From: Eubacterium_B sp034180045
Lineage (GTDB): Bacteria; Bacillota; Clostridia; Peptostreptococcales; Anaerovoracaceae
Assembly (NCBI GenBank): GCA_034180045.1
Contig: JAXFOY010000025.1
Coordinates: forward strand, 135,744 to 199,743
Length of the DNA: 64,000 nt
Direction of reading: 5' to 3'
Of the stretch, positions 34,465 to 42,471 are shown one piece after another. Within the stretch, counting starts at the first letter, position 1. The number at the start of each line of letters is the position of its first letter. The notes below the pieces were generated by a model. It made no database searches. It was given only the letters and a program-made list of their open reading frames with translations, and was not told the origin of the DNA. The position numbers were made by a program, and so were the translations under genes.

Positions 34465-35166
34465 CTACCACTCGATTTCTTCAACAGGTTTAACTTCCGT
34501 ATTCTCGTATTCATCGTAGATTGAGCCCGCTCTTACTTTGATAATACGATCTGCCATAGCCGTTAAAGCTTGGTTATGTGTGATAATAATTATTGTCATC
34601 CCCGTCTTTCGCCCGGTATCCTGGAGCAGTTTGAGTATGGATTTTCCGGTATGATAGTCAAGTGCACCTGTAGGTTCGTCACATAGAAGAAGCTTAGGAT
34701 TTTTCGCAAGTGCCCGTGCGATGGCAACTCTTTGCTGCTCTCCGCCTGATAGCTGAGCCGGAAAGTTTGTCAGCCGCTGCGATAAACCGACCATTTCGAG
34801 AACGGCTTTAGGATTTAGCGGATTTTTGCATAGCTGAACAGCCATAGAAACATTTTCTATGGCCGTGAGATTCGGTATCAAATTATAGAATTGAAAAACA
34901 AAGCCTACATCGTGACGTCTATATGCCGTAAGTTGCCTGGATGTATACTTTGAAATCACTTCGCCGTCTAATCTCACTTCTCCGCTTGTCAGCGTATCCA
35001 TGCCGCCGAGAATATTCAGCAATGTAGTCTTGCCTGCCCCGGACTCTCCCAAAATTACAGCGATTTCCCCTTTTTCCACGCTAAAGCTCGCATCCTTGAG
35101 CGCTTCGATTTCGATTTCACCCATACGATATATTTTTTTTACATTATCAAATTCAACAAAGCTCAT
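34465..35166 (-). CDS. ABC transporter ATPase, MacB/LolD type
   Basis: A 233-residue ATPase that powers the adjacent permease. Walker A GESGAGKTT at about residues 38-46, signature LSGGEQQRVAIARAL and Walker B LLLCDEPTGALD are intact, and the final H in IIIITHNQ is present. The start follows GGTGGAACT. The Q-loop segment GFVFQFYNLIPNLTAIENV is typical of this subfamily. It is first in the reverse-strand operon. A short hairpin, GGCTG-CTTA-CAGCC, lies in the 230 bases upstream, but no strong promoter is obvious there. Confidence 0.93.
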   Translation of the reverse strand: MSFVEFDNVKKIYRMGEIEIEALKDASFSVEKGEIAVILGESGAGKTTLLNILGGMDTLTSGEVRLDGEVISKYTSRQLTAYRRHDVGFVFQFYNLIPNLTAIENVSMAVQLCKNPLNPKAVLEMVGLSQRLTNFPAQLSGGEQQRVAIARALAKNPKLLLCDEPTGALDYHTGKSILKLLQDTGRKTGMTIIIITHNQALTAMADRIIKVRAGSIYDEYENTEVKPVEEIEW

Positions 35167-35338
35167 AGTTCCACCGAGTTATCCCTTCGTAGTACAATGA
35201 TAAAGTTGCGATTAAATCGGCTGCTTACAGCCTTTTTCTATTTAATTTAATTTTACCATAAAAATGCGAAAGTTCTATTTTTTTATGTAAAATATGTTGA
35301 GAATTTAACTTGAAGTATATGAAAAAGAACTCTTAAAA

Positions 35339-35347
35339 TGGTATAAT
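35339..35347 (+). promoter_or_regulatory. Extended -10 promoter
   Basis: TGGTATAAT gives a TG-N extended -10 with consensus TATAAT at 35342-35347. The next ribosome site is 38 bases downstream. Confidence 0.55.
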
Positions 35348-35398
35348 GTCGTTAAGTATTTACTGAGATAAATTGACAACTTTTGGGAGAAACGCACT

Positions 35399-35428
35399 AT
35401 GATAAAAGAAGAAAGATTAAGGCGTTGA
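35399..35428 (+). other. Nine-codon ORF with strong ribosome site, possible leader peptide
   Basis: ATG 35399 has GGGAGA 8 bases upstream and encodes MIKEERLRR before TGA (35426-35428). The stop overlaps a TTG (35425) that is in frame with the following membrane protein. This is either a translationally coupled leader or the N terminus of that protein separated by a one-base frameshift. Confidence 0.4.
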
Positions 35429-35892
35429 GCTATAAAACCGATATGAAATTTGATATAGAAAAAACCGTTCAATACAAATACATTCGATATAGATTTAAGA
35501 AAGAGTGCCTGAAAAACAAGGATTTGGAACGCCTAAGCCAAGAAGATAAATACAGAATCTGTGTTGAGGCTGCAAAAAAGACGAGAAGCTTTACCCTGAT
35601 TTATATACCCGTTTATCTTGTGACTATGTTGTTTTTTATTCTAGGATTTATTATGAATTCGGAATACAGAAACAATGCTCTGGTAGTGTGGTACCATGGT
35701 ATTTTAGAGTCCGTCGTTCCGTTGATTAACGGATATTGGGGGAGCAGTTGGAATGAGAAGAAAGGAACTGTTCTTATTATCTTTGTTAAATTGATTCCTA
35801 TATTGATTATTAATGCAAGTCCGCTTTTTATACCTATATTAATAATGGCAAACAGGATTTTGAAAGATAAAATAAAATTATCAGGAGTGTGA
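35425..35892 (+). CDS. Unknown two-helix membrane protein
   Basis: About 155 residues, start uncertain (TTG 35425, TTG 35383 or ATG 35443; none has a good ribosome site of its own). The N-terminal 55 residues are cytoplasmic and Lys-rich. Two membrane segments lie at about residues 60-80 (TLIYIPVYLVTMLFFILGF) and 115-140 (VLIIFVKLIPILIINASPLF). I recognise no family. It is followed 7 bases later by another membrane-anchored protein, so the pair is probably an operon. Confidence 0.6.
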   Translation: MSYKTDMKFDIEKTVQYKYIRYRFKKECLKNKDLERLSQEDKYRICVEAAKKTRSFTLIYIPVYLVTMLFFILGFIMNSEYRNNALVVWYHGILESVVPLINGYWGSSWNEKKGTVLIIFVKLIPILIINASPLFIPILIMANRILKDKIKLSGV

Positions 35893-35899
35893 GGCAATA

Positions 35900-36379
35900 A
35901 TGGAGAGGTTTATTTATTTAGTGATTTTGGCAGGGGCAGGAGTTTTTTGTGTCAGGAAAATGTTTAATCCGCCTGCCAGGAGACATACTCAACTTAAAAC
36001 GATTATTTTCGCAATGGATACAAAAAAGATAGCAAAGACTACCGAACTTGGCAAGCATGTGTTCACCTTAAAGGCAAAAAATAAATGGATTCTGCCTTGG
36101 GAGTTTGATTTGTGGACAGAGATTGATTTGTTTGAAAACGGTATTACCTTAAAAAGACATAAAAAAGAAAGGACTGTATTCTTTCATGAGTTAAAAGCTA
36201 TAAAGCCTTTTTTGATTAATTCATTGTTTGTAAAAAATAAATATTTTGGATATGAACTATCGCTAAAAAATAAAAATAAGATTACTCTAAGGAGCAATGA
36301 ATTACGCGATTTAGATATTTTTATGGATAGGCTTTGGTCTCTTATTCCGGATGAAGCGGCAGAGAAAACAGTGATTTAA
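35900..36379 (+). CDS. Unknown membrane-anchored protein with PH-like C-terminal part
   Basis: A 159-residue protein with one N-terminal membrane segment (about residues 4-18) and a soluble remainder. The part from about residue 70 on (LWTEIDLFENGITLK, FFHELKAIKPF, ITLRSNELRDLDIFMDRLW) alternates strands and ends in a helix, like bacterial PH-type domains of DUF6585-like proteins; this is a resemblance by eye only. It lies in the cluster of short membrane proteins and is followed by a terminator. Confidence 0.55.
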   Translation: MERFIYLVILAGAGVFCVRKMFNPPARRHTQLKTIIFAMDTKKIAKTTELGKHVFTLKAKNKWILPWEFDLWTEIDLFENGITLKRHKKERTVFFHELKAIKPFLINSLFVKNKYFGYELSLKNKNKITLRSNELRDLDIFMDRLWSLIPDEAAEKTVI

Positions 36380-36424
36380 TTTCTAAAACCGTAAAAGGAA
36401 AATGTTATAAATGCAGGAATTTAG

Positions 36425-36456
36425 GTGCAGGTGAGGCAAGTTCATCTGCACTTTTA
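36425..36456 (+). terminator. Intrinsic terminator
   Basis: GTGCAGGTGA (36425-36434) pairs with TCATCTGCAC (36442-36451), with one G-U pair, followed by TTTTA. The word TAAAACCGTAAA occurs on both sides (about 36384 and 36461). Confidence 0.75.
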
Positions 36457-36575
36457 TGATAAAACCGTAAATGACAGATTGAATCCGAGTATTCGTGTTT
36501 GTAGCCATGTAATATCAAAAAAAATAAATTATCATGCAATTTTCTGATTTTAGACTATGAAAAAAGATTCCAACA

Positions 36576-36584
36576 TGATATAAT
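36576..36584 (+). promoter_or_regulatory. Extended -10 promoter with downstream hairpin
   Basis: TGATATAAT (TATAAT at 36579-36584). In the 5' leader CTCGCTTT (36606-36613) can pair with AAAGCGAG (36632-36639), an 8-bp stem shortly ahead of the ribosome site at 36653. Confidence 0.5.
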
Positions 36585-36666
36585 AAGCTAACTTATAAAG
36601 CTGACCTCGCTTTTGATGAATGTATATTTATAAAGCGAGACCGGAACTATACAGGAGGAATATAGT

Positions 36667-37137
36667 ATGGCTTGGTTTGGAAAAAAGAAAGAATGGGATA
36701 TTCAAAAATCAGACGCAAACAAAGATAGGTTAAGAGAATTATTTAATGGAGTTATGGAAGATGGGGACTCCTATAATATTATTTATGGGTACGGCTTGAA
36801 TATAAAAAGTAGTAATTATATTTTAGCTCGTAAAACTACGTACACATATACAAGTTTAATTATAGGATACCGCGAAGCCGATATGAGCATAGTGCTGCTG
36901 CAAACAACCCCGGAACTTGAAGGCTGTAGCGAAGCTGAAATCTTCAGAAAAGACGGTATAAAAAAAGCAAAAGTTTCTACAGGAATGTACACTATCTATC
37001 ATCAAGGCGGCATGATGGCAGGATATACTCAGTTTGCAACTTTAGAAGGAAATGACGAAAAATACCTTGCCTATGTATATCAGCCGGAAGAATATGGTAA
37101 ATTTGATGCATTCTTTAAGAAATTTGCAGGTAAGTAA
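36667..37137 (+). CDS. Unknown soluble 156-residue protein
   Basis: No family recognised. It begins MAWFGKKKEWD and is probably cytoplasmic, since no signal peptide or membrane helix is visible. The middle is strand-rich with aromatic repeats (TTYTYTSLIIGYR) and a Gly/Met-rich turn (YHQGGMMAGYTQF). The C terminus reads FDAFFKKFAGK, an amphipathic helix. It follows AGGAGGAAT and is coupled to a short membrane protein 3 bases after its stop. Confidence 0.6.
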   Translation: MAWFGKKKEWDIQKSDANKDRLRELFNGVMEDGDSYNIIYGYGLNIKSSNYILARKTTYTYTSLIIGYREADMSIVLLQTTPELEGCSEAEIFRKDGIKKAKVSTGMYTIYHQGGMMAGYTQFATLEGNDEKYLAYVYQPEEYGKFDAFFKKFAGK

Positions 37138-37140
37138 GTT

Positions 37141-37335
37141 ATGAGTTGGATAAAATACCTCTTAGTATTTTTAGTTATTTGCACCATATGGTTTTTTGTC
37201 ACACGAATTTGGGTGAATGGGATAGACATGATTGTCTCCGCTTTCAAGAAAGTACTTGGACTTAATAAGAACGACAGTGCAGAAAATTGGCATACTCTGG
37301 AAGATATCAGGGATAAGAACAAAAAGACGAAATAA
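37141..37335 (+). CDS. Small single-span membrane protein
   Basis: A 64-residue protein with one membrane helix at about residues 3-25 (YLLVFLVICTIWFFVTRIW) and a Lys/Asp-rich cytoplasmic or outer tail. It starts 3 bases behind the preceding gene, inside a GCAGGTAAG context that can serve as ribosome site. The two probably work together. Unknown function. Confidence 0.6.
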   Translation: MSWIKYLLVFLVICTIWFFVTRIWVNGIDMIVSAFKKVLGLNKNDSAENWHTLEDIRDKNKKTK

Positions 37336-37376
37336 ATTTATGCGGTCTTAGGAACGGCAGAACAAAAATGATAGTG

Positions 37377-37411
37377 CCCTCTTTACTGAAATGCAGTAAG
37401 GAGGGTATTTT
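37377..37411 (+). terminator. Intrinsic terminator
   Basis: A 12-bp stem joins CCCTCTTTACTG (37377-37388) with CAGTAAGGAGGG (37394-37405), followed by TATTTTG. Confidence 0.78.
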
Positions 37412-37514
37412 GATGATAGAAAGTTATAAATTTAGCCAAATATACCAATCGGGAAACGGCAAGTCAGTACAAGTGAGAAATCAAGTGCCGATGCTGTAAA
37501 ACCAAGCCGAAATA

Positions 37515-37523
37515 TGATATAAT
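37515..37523 (+). promoter_or_regulatory. Extended -10 promoter
   Basis: TGATATAAT again, TATAAT at 37518-37523, 26 bases before the methyltransferase-like gene. Confidence 0.5.
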
Positions 37524-37548
37524 ACTGTAAAATATTTAGAGAAAACTG

Positions 37549-38091
37549 ATGAAATTTGCAATGAGTTTGCAAAGAGGGAAGTTGAAACAGATGCGAATAG
37601 ACGAAAAAACAAAGCTGCCTATATTTGGAGTAGGTCCGATATATGTGATAAGTTGCCTTGTACTTACGCTAGTCGGGCTGGCTTTTGATCACTATGGATT
37701 ATTAGAATCGGGTAGAGTTGCGGAAGTGAAAATCTTTATGTCCGCCCTAGGGTTTATGTTCATTTTGTTTGGCTGCATTTTATGGGTAAAATCCGTTTTA
37801 ATTCAAAGGATAGGAGATGAAATAAAAGCCGGACATTTGATTACCGATGGCGTCTATTCTATTGTAAGAAATCCGATATACTCCGCCTTTCTATTTGTTT
37901 TCACAGGAGTATTATTGGCGTCTTCCAACATTTATCTATGGATATTACCCTTTGTCTTTTGGGCATATTTAACAATATTAATGAAATGTACAGAAGAAAA
38001 ATGGTTGAGGGACAAATTTGGTGAAGAATATATAGCATATTGTAAAGAGGTAAATAGAGTTATACCCGGGTTTAGAAAGAAAAAAATATAA
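37549..38091 (+). CDS. Isoprenylcysteine carboxyl methyltransferase (ICMT)/PEMT-family membrane methyltransferase
   Basis: About 180 residues with four membrane helices. LITDGVYSIVRNPIYSAFLF in the second half and EEKWLRDKFGEEYIAYCKEVNRVIPGF at the end are the conserved SAM-binding region of the ICMT/phospholipid methyltransferase family. Bacterial members methylate lipids, isoprenoids or unknown substrates at the membrane. Start is uncertain: ATG 37549 has AGAGAAA upstream, and ATG 37591 has GAGGG at a longer distance. It stands alone between an extended -10 promoter and the next gene. Confidence 0.83.
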   Translation: MKFAMSLQRGKLKQMRIDEKTKLPIFGVGPIYVISCLVLTLVGLAFDHYGLLESGRVAEVKIFMSALGFMFILFGCILWVKSVLIQRIGDEIKAGHLITDGVYSIVRNPIYSAFLFVFTGVLLASSNIYLWILPFVFWAYLTILMKCTEEKWLRDKFGEEYIAYCKEVNRVIPGFRKKKI

Positions 38092-38172
38092 ATGTTTTGG
38101 CATGAATGACTGAAAAACGGAAGCTGAAGAAATAATATAATATAGCTATAAAATGGCTGAGAAACGGAATAA

Positions 38173-38427
38173 ATGAACTACGTATATATGCTGCGATGTG
38201 CAGACGGAAGCCTTTACACAGGTTGGACAAACGATTTGGATAAGAGACTGAAGGCGCATAATAGCGCAAAGGGTGCAAAGTATACCAAATCAAGATTGCC
38301 TGTTGAACTCGTCTACTACGAGGAATATGAGGATAAGCGTAAAGCGCTGTCACGAGAGGCTGCTATAAAAAAATTGAACAAAAATGCAAAAGAACAACTT
38401 ATCATAGAAAACATTATATTGAGATGA
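38173..38427 (+). CDS. GIY-YIG nuclease-superfamily protein (UPF0213/YhbQ type)
   Basis: An 84-residue stand-alone GIY-YIG domain. YVYMLRCADGSLYTGWTNDL contains the GIY and YIG equivalents (VYM, YTG), followed by the conserved Arg of DKRLKAHN and the Glu of ALSREAAIKKL. The family is small, widespread and linked to nucleic-acid processing; its exact substrate is not settled to my knowledge. The ribosome site is weak. The next gene is mraZ, behind a 186-base regulatory region. Confidence 0.88.
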   Translation: MNYVYMLRCADGSLYTGWTNDLDKRLKAHNSAKGAKYTKSRLPVELVYYEEYEDKRKALSREAAIKKLNKNAKEQLIIENIILR

Positions 38428-38521
38428 TTTATCCGAGTTGCTACAAGATGTTGTGGTGGCTTGGATTTTTTTTTGTACAAAATAAAAAAAACTCAAATTA
38501 GGACAAATTTATCCCCAATAA

Positions 38522-38564
38522 GTGGGGAACTATCCTTGATAGGTGGGGAAAAGTGGTATATAAT
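38522..38564 (+). promoter_or_regulatory. mraZ promoter with MraZ-box-like direct repeats
   Basis: TTGATA (38536-38541) and TATAAT (38559-38564) are spaced by 17 bases. GTGGGGA occurs at 38522 and 38543 and GTGG again at 38553, so spacings are 21 and 10 bases, one or two helical turns. Two of the repeats are within the promoter spacer. MraZ is known to bind tandem TGGG-type repeats before its own operon. The first repeat also forms TCCCCA-ATAAG-TGGGGA, a small hairpin. Confidence 0.68.
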
Positions 38565-38613
38565 TACGGTAATATTATTCAATAATAGGTGAAGTGTCGA
38601 AAGGAGGCGGATT

Positions 38614-39045
38614 TTGTTCATCGGTACATATAAAAATTCAATAGATGCGAAGAACCGAATGATCGTGCCTTCTAAGTACAGAGACAAACTTGGCAAGGAG
38701 TGTATTCTAACCAAGGGCATAGATAAATGTCTCTACATTTACGACATTGGTGACTGGGAAAAACTGCTTGAAAAAATAGACAAGCTGCCTGAATCCGATC
38801 CTAAGGTCAGAGCTTTCGTGAGACATATTTGCGGCAACGCGGTTTCTTGCGGCTTTGATAAACAGGGAAGAATTGTAATTCCGGGAGAACTTAAGGAATA
38901 TGCAAATATTGACAAGGAACTTGTAACGATAGGCGCAATGAGGAAGATTGAGATTTGGGCAAAGGATTCATGGGAGGCTCCTGATAACGAAAACCGTATG
39001 GATTCAGAGGAAGTCAGCAGGACTTTGGCAGCATATAATTTCTAG
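38614..39045 (+). CDS. mraZ: Transcriptional regulator MraZ
   Basis: A 143-residue protein with two SpoVT/AbrB-like halves. MFIGTYKNSIDAKNRMIVPSKYRDKL and VSCGFDKQGRIVIPGELKEYA carry the DxKxR and DKQGR motifs. It forms ring-shaped oligomers and represses the division and cell-wall operon by binding its upstream repeats. It starts with TTG at 38614, with AAGGAGG 6 bases upstream. It opens the dcw cluster. Confidence 0.95.
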   Translation: MFIGTYKNSIDAKNRMIVPSKYRDKLGKECILTKGIDKCLYIYDIGDWEKLLEKIDKLPESDPKVRAFVRHICGNAVSCGFDKQGRIVIPGELKEYANIDKELVTIGAMRKIEIWAKDSWEAPDNENRMDSEEVSRTLAAYNF

Positions 39046-39057
39046 GAGGTACGGAAT

Positions 39058-40002
39058 ATGGAGTTTTCACATGTACCGGTTCTCTTGGAAGAATGTATAG
39101 ATGCTCTTAATATAAAGCCGGACGGAATTTATGTTGATGCAACATTGGGAGGTGCGGGGCATTCTACTGAGATTTGCAAAAGGCTTTCTCCTGAGGGTAT
39201 GCTGATAGGCATCGATAGAGATGGTGAGGCGCTTGCCGTTTCGTCTAAAAGGCTGGAGCATTTTGACTGTAGAAAAAAATTTATTCAAGGAAATTACGCG
39301 GATATAAAATCGATACTGAAAGATTTAGGCATAGTACAAATCGACGGTGCACTGCTTGATTTGGGAGTATCGTCATATCAGCTTGATAATCCGGAGCGGG
39401 GATTTTCGTATATGCAGGATGCGGAACTGGACATGAGAATGGACAGAAGCGATAAACTTACAGCAAGCGTTATAGTCAATGAGTATCCGGAGAAGAAGTT
39501 ACATCAAATAATTAAAGAGTATGGTGAAGAACGCTGGGCAAGCCGAATTGCAAGCTTTATCGTCAAAGAAAGGAAGAAAAAGCAGATAGAATCGACATTT
39601 GAACTTGTCGACATAATTAAATCGGCGATTCCGGTGGCGGCGAGAAGAAGCGGACCACATCCGGCAAAACGCACATTCCAGGCGATAAGGATAGAGGTCA
39701 ATGACGAGCTTGGTGGACTAAAGACCGCAGTTGAGGACTTTATTGATGTTCTTGCGCCGGGGGGGAGATTGGCGATAATTTCCTTTCATTCACTTGAGGA
39801 CAGAATAGTTAAAGAAGCGTTTAAGGAAAAAGAAGAACCTTGTATCTGCCCTAGAGAAATTCCGGTTTGTGTATGCGGCAAAAAAGCCGTGATTAAAAAA
39901 GTAAATAAGAAGCCTATCATTCCAAGTGAAGCGCAGGAAGAAGCAAATCCTCGTGCCAGAAGCGCTAAGCTTAGAGTATGTGAAAAGCTTTTTGGAGAAT
40001 AG
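39058..40002 (+). CDS. rsmH: 16S rRNA (cytosine-1402-N4)-methyltransferase
   Basis: A 314-residue SAM-dependent methyltransferase (MraW). HVPVLLEECIDAL at the start, VDATLGGAGHS as SAM motif I, LLDLGVSSYQLDNPERGF and SFHSLEDRIVK are all family signatures. The helical insert lies at about residues 110-215. It modifies the P-site region of 16S rRNA with RsmI. ATG 39058 follows TAGGAGGTAC, 12 bases behind the mraZ stop. Confidence 0.97.
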   Translation: MEFSHVPVLLEECIDALNIKPDGIYVDATLGGAGHSTEICKRLSPEGMLIGIDRDGEALAVSSKRLEHFDCRKKFIQGNYADIKSILKDLGIVQIDGALLDLGVSSYQLDNPERGFSYMQDAELDMRMDRSDKLTASVIVNEYPEKKLHQIIKEYGEERWASRIASFIVKERKKKQIESTFELVDIIKSAIPVAARRSGPHPAKRTFQAIRIEVNDELGGLKTAVEDFIDVLAPGGRLAIISFHSLEDRIVKEAFKEKEEPCICPREIPVCVCGKKAVIKKVNKKPIIPSEAQEEANPRARSAKLRVCEKLFGE

Positions 40003-40028
40003 ATTTGTTGTAGTAAGAGGGAATAGAG

Positions 40029-40376
40029 ATGGTCAAGAATCAAAGGGACAAAATCATAAAGGTGAGAAACAAAACTGTACTGGGAATAGTTTTGATTGGC
40101 ATGATTTGCATATTTTTAGTAGTTTTGGCGGCTTATAGCGCAGAACTTAGAGTGGCTAATAATATGCTTGACAGGAATAATCGGATATTACAAGATGAAA
40201 TAGATACGCTTGATGTTAAGATTAAATCAGCAAATAGCCTTGAGCACATAGAAACCATAGCGTCAAGTAAACTCGGTATGGTATACGCCAATGATAATGA
40301 ATGCATTTATTTATCAAAGACAGCAGCCCCAAAGGGAAACTTAGCGATGACGATAAAGGAGAACGCATATAAATAG
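40029..40376 (+). CDS. ftsL: FtsL-like division protein
   Basis: A 115-residue bitopic membrane protein. A basic cytoplasmic N terminus, one membrane helix at about residues 17-38 (GIVLIGMICIFLVVLAAY), then a coiled coil (ANNMLDRNNRILQDEIDTLDVKIKSA, split: NMLDRNNRILQ, EIDTLDVKI) and SKLGMVYAND, which resembles the A-x-LGM-P motif of FtsL/DivIC. Position between rsmH and the PBP gene is the classic ftsL place. FtsL forms a complex with FtsB/DivIC and FtsQ at the septum. Sequence identity in this family is always low, so the call rests partly on position. Confidence 0.8.
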   Translation: MVKNQRDKIIKVRNKTVLGIVLIGMICIFLVVLAAYSAELRVANNMLDRNNRILQDEIDTLDVKIKSANSLEHIETIASSKLGMVYANDNECIYLSKTAAPKGNLAMTIKENAYK

Positions 40377-40403
40377 ATGGCGTTATCAGCTCGCATAGTG
40401 ACG

Positions 40404-40440
40404 GCCGACAACTGAACATCGCAGTTTGTCGGCTTTTTCT
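40404..40440 (+). terminator. Intrinsic terminator inside the dcw cluster
   Basis: GCCGACAACTG (40404-40414) pairs with CAGTTTGTCGGC (40422-40433) with one bulge, followed by TTTTTCT. It sits between ftsL and the PBP gene. Confidence 0.75.
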
Positions 40441-40467
40441 ATAAATGACAAAACAAAGGGAATGCTA

Positions 40468-42471
40468 ATGGCAGAGAAAAATAAAATTAACATAAAAAGT
40501 AAAAAGAGAATAATATTCGTGTTTGCTTTCTTGGCAATTTTGCTCATAGTTTTGCTTTTTAGGACCGCATGGATACAGGTTGTAAAAAACGATGAGTATA
40601 CAGATATAGCCAAAGACCAGCAAAAAAGTGATATTCCTATAGCTGCAAAGCGCGGTTCTATATACGACAGAAACGGTGAAGAACTCGCATCGAGTGCAAC
40701 ATGCTACACTCTGTGGATAAGACCTTCGCAAATCAGGGAGGAATATCCCGGACAAAAACTGAATGAAGTCGCTAATCAAATCGCAGTCGTGCTGGGTATG
40801 GAAAGCAATCAGATTCTCGACTATTTGAACTCCGAGCAGGTTCTCGTCAAAGCCGCAAAATACCTGGAGAAGGGGACGGCTGACAAACTTTCGGAATTGA
40901 ATATTTCAGGGCTCGAAATCGCAGAGGATACGAAGCGCTTTTATCCTATGAACAGTTTTGCATCAAATTTGCTCGGCAGTGTTAACGATGAAGGGGAAGG
41001 ACGAAGCGGTATCGAATATCAATACAATGAATATTTGAGCGGTACTGCGGGAAGAGCCGTTATGGACACGGATGTAAACGGTAATAAGCTCTCAAACGGC
41101 AGCAGTAAATACTATGAAGCAAAAGACGGACTCAATGTTGAACTCACCATCGATGAGGTGTTGCAGCATTACCTGGAAAACGCTGTAGAAAAAGGGATGA
41201 AGGATACGGGTGCAGATCGTATCAGTGCCATAGCTATTGATCCTAAAACAGGTGAAGTTCTGGCTATGGCGATAAATCCCGCATTTAATCCTAATGATCC
41301 TACTAAACCTGTGGGTGAGGAAGCTCTTTCGGAGTTTCAAAAGCTGGATGTTGACGGGAAAAGCGCATATTTGAGCAGAATGTGGAGCAATGCACTGGTA
41401 AGTGATGTGTATGAACCGGGTTCTACATTTAAGCTGATTACTTCATCATCATCGCTTGAAGAAGGTCTTGTGACACCGGAAACGCCGTTTTACTGTAAAG
41501 GCTTTTTCGAAATTGCCGGCATGAAATTTTATGATGCCGAGCGTAAAGCACATGGCGGTGAAACTTTGATGCAAGCGGTGGGACAGTCGTGTAATCCTGT
41601 ACATATGCAACTTGCACTTAATATGGGCAAGGAAAAATTCTATGAATATCTAAAAGAATTTGGCATGATGGAGAGAACCGGTATCGATTTCCCGGGCGAA
41701 AGCGCACCTTTGGTAACTGACATAAGTTATGTGGGTCCTGTTGAGCTTGGAACTATGGGGTTTGGACAGGGAATAGCGATAACTCCCATAGAGCTTATAA
41801 CGGCGGTATCTGCGATAGGAAACGACGGTGTTTTGATGAAACCTCATTTTGTGAGAAGACTTACAGATAAGGACGGAAAAACCGTAGTTGAGTATAAACC
41901 TATTAAAGTTAGAAAAGTTCTTTCCGGCGAGACCTGCAACGAGATGCTCAATATAATGGAGCAGCAAGTAGAGCAGTACGGAGGAAAAACAGGAAGGATA
42001 CCGGGATATAGAATAGGCGGAAAGACGGGAACTTCAAGTAAGGCGATAAACGGCGTATATTCGAACGAAACGGATACATCCTTTGTGAGTATGGCTCCGA
42101 TTGACGACCCTAAAATCGCAGTGCTCGTCGTGTGCAATTCGCCTAATCAGATTTATGCGGACATCACGGCAATACCGATAGTTAAGAACTTTTTAGAGAA
42201 AGCCTTGCCGTATTTGAACGTTAAATCCTCCGATGAGACACAGAAACCGGGTGAAAAGCAAAAAAATGCCTATGTGCCGGAACTGACGGGGTATTCATAC
42301 AAAAAAGCAAAGGAGATACTTGACGAATACGGACTTAAGTATGAAGTGAGACCCGCCCTGACGGAAGATGAGAAAAAGGATGAAGAATTCGATTTTACAA
42401 TTGTAGACCAATATCCAAAGGCGGGAAAAAAGATAGATGCAAGTGAAAAAATTTACTTGTATAGGAAATAG
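40468..42471 (+). CDS. Class B penicillin-binding protein with PASTA domain (FtsI/SpoVD type)
   Basis: A 667-residue transpeptidase. One membrane helix at about residues 15-33, then the dimerisation domain (RGSIYDRNGEELASS). Transpeptidase motifs: active Ser319 in STFK (319-322), SCN at 374-376 and KTG at 519-521. One PASTA domain follows at about 600-665. It cross-links septal peptidoglycan, with FtsW as partner. PASTA marks it as the SpoVD/PBP2B group; since no spore genes are here, a role in vegetative division is likelier. I chose ATG 40468, AAGGGA 6 bases upstream. The usual murE gene between this one and murF is missing. Confidence 0.94.
   Translation: MAEKNKINIKSKKRIIFVFAFLAILLIVLLFRTAWIQVVKNDEYTDIAKDQQKSDIPIAAKRGSIYDRNGEELASSATCYTLWIRPSQIREEYPGQKLNEVANQIAVVLGMESNQILDYLNSEQVLVKAAKYLEKGTADKLSELNISGLEIAEDTKRFYPMNSFASNLLGSVNDEGEGRSGIEYQYNEYLSGTAGRAVMDTDVNGNKLSNGSSKYYEAKDGLNVELTIDEVLQHYLENAVEKGMKDTGADRISAIAIDPKTGEVLAMAINPAFNPNDPTKPVGEEALSEFQKLDVDGKSAYLSRMWSNALVSDVYEPGSTFKLITSSSSLEEGLVTPETPFYCKGFFEIAGMKFYDAERKAHGGETLMQAVGQSCNPVHMQLALNMGKEKFYEYLKEFGMMERTGIDFPGESAPLVTDISYVGPVELGTMGFGQGIAITPIELITAVSAIGNDGVLMKPHFVRRLTDKDGKTVVEYKPIKVRKVLSGETCNEMLNIMEQQVEQYGGKTGRIPGYRIGGKTGTSSKAINGVYSNETDTSFVSMAPIDDPKIAVLVVCNSPNQIYADITAIPIVKNFLEKALPYLNVKSSDETQKPGEKQKNAYVPELTGYSYKKAKEILDEYGLKYEVRPALTEDEKKDEEFDFTIVDQYPKAGKKIDASEKIYLYRK

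Noticed and set aside
35219..35237. GGCTG-CTTA-CAGCC followed by TTTTT on the plus strand
   Set aside because: It looks like a small terminator, but no plus-strand gene ends there and the stem is only 5 bp.
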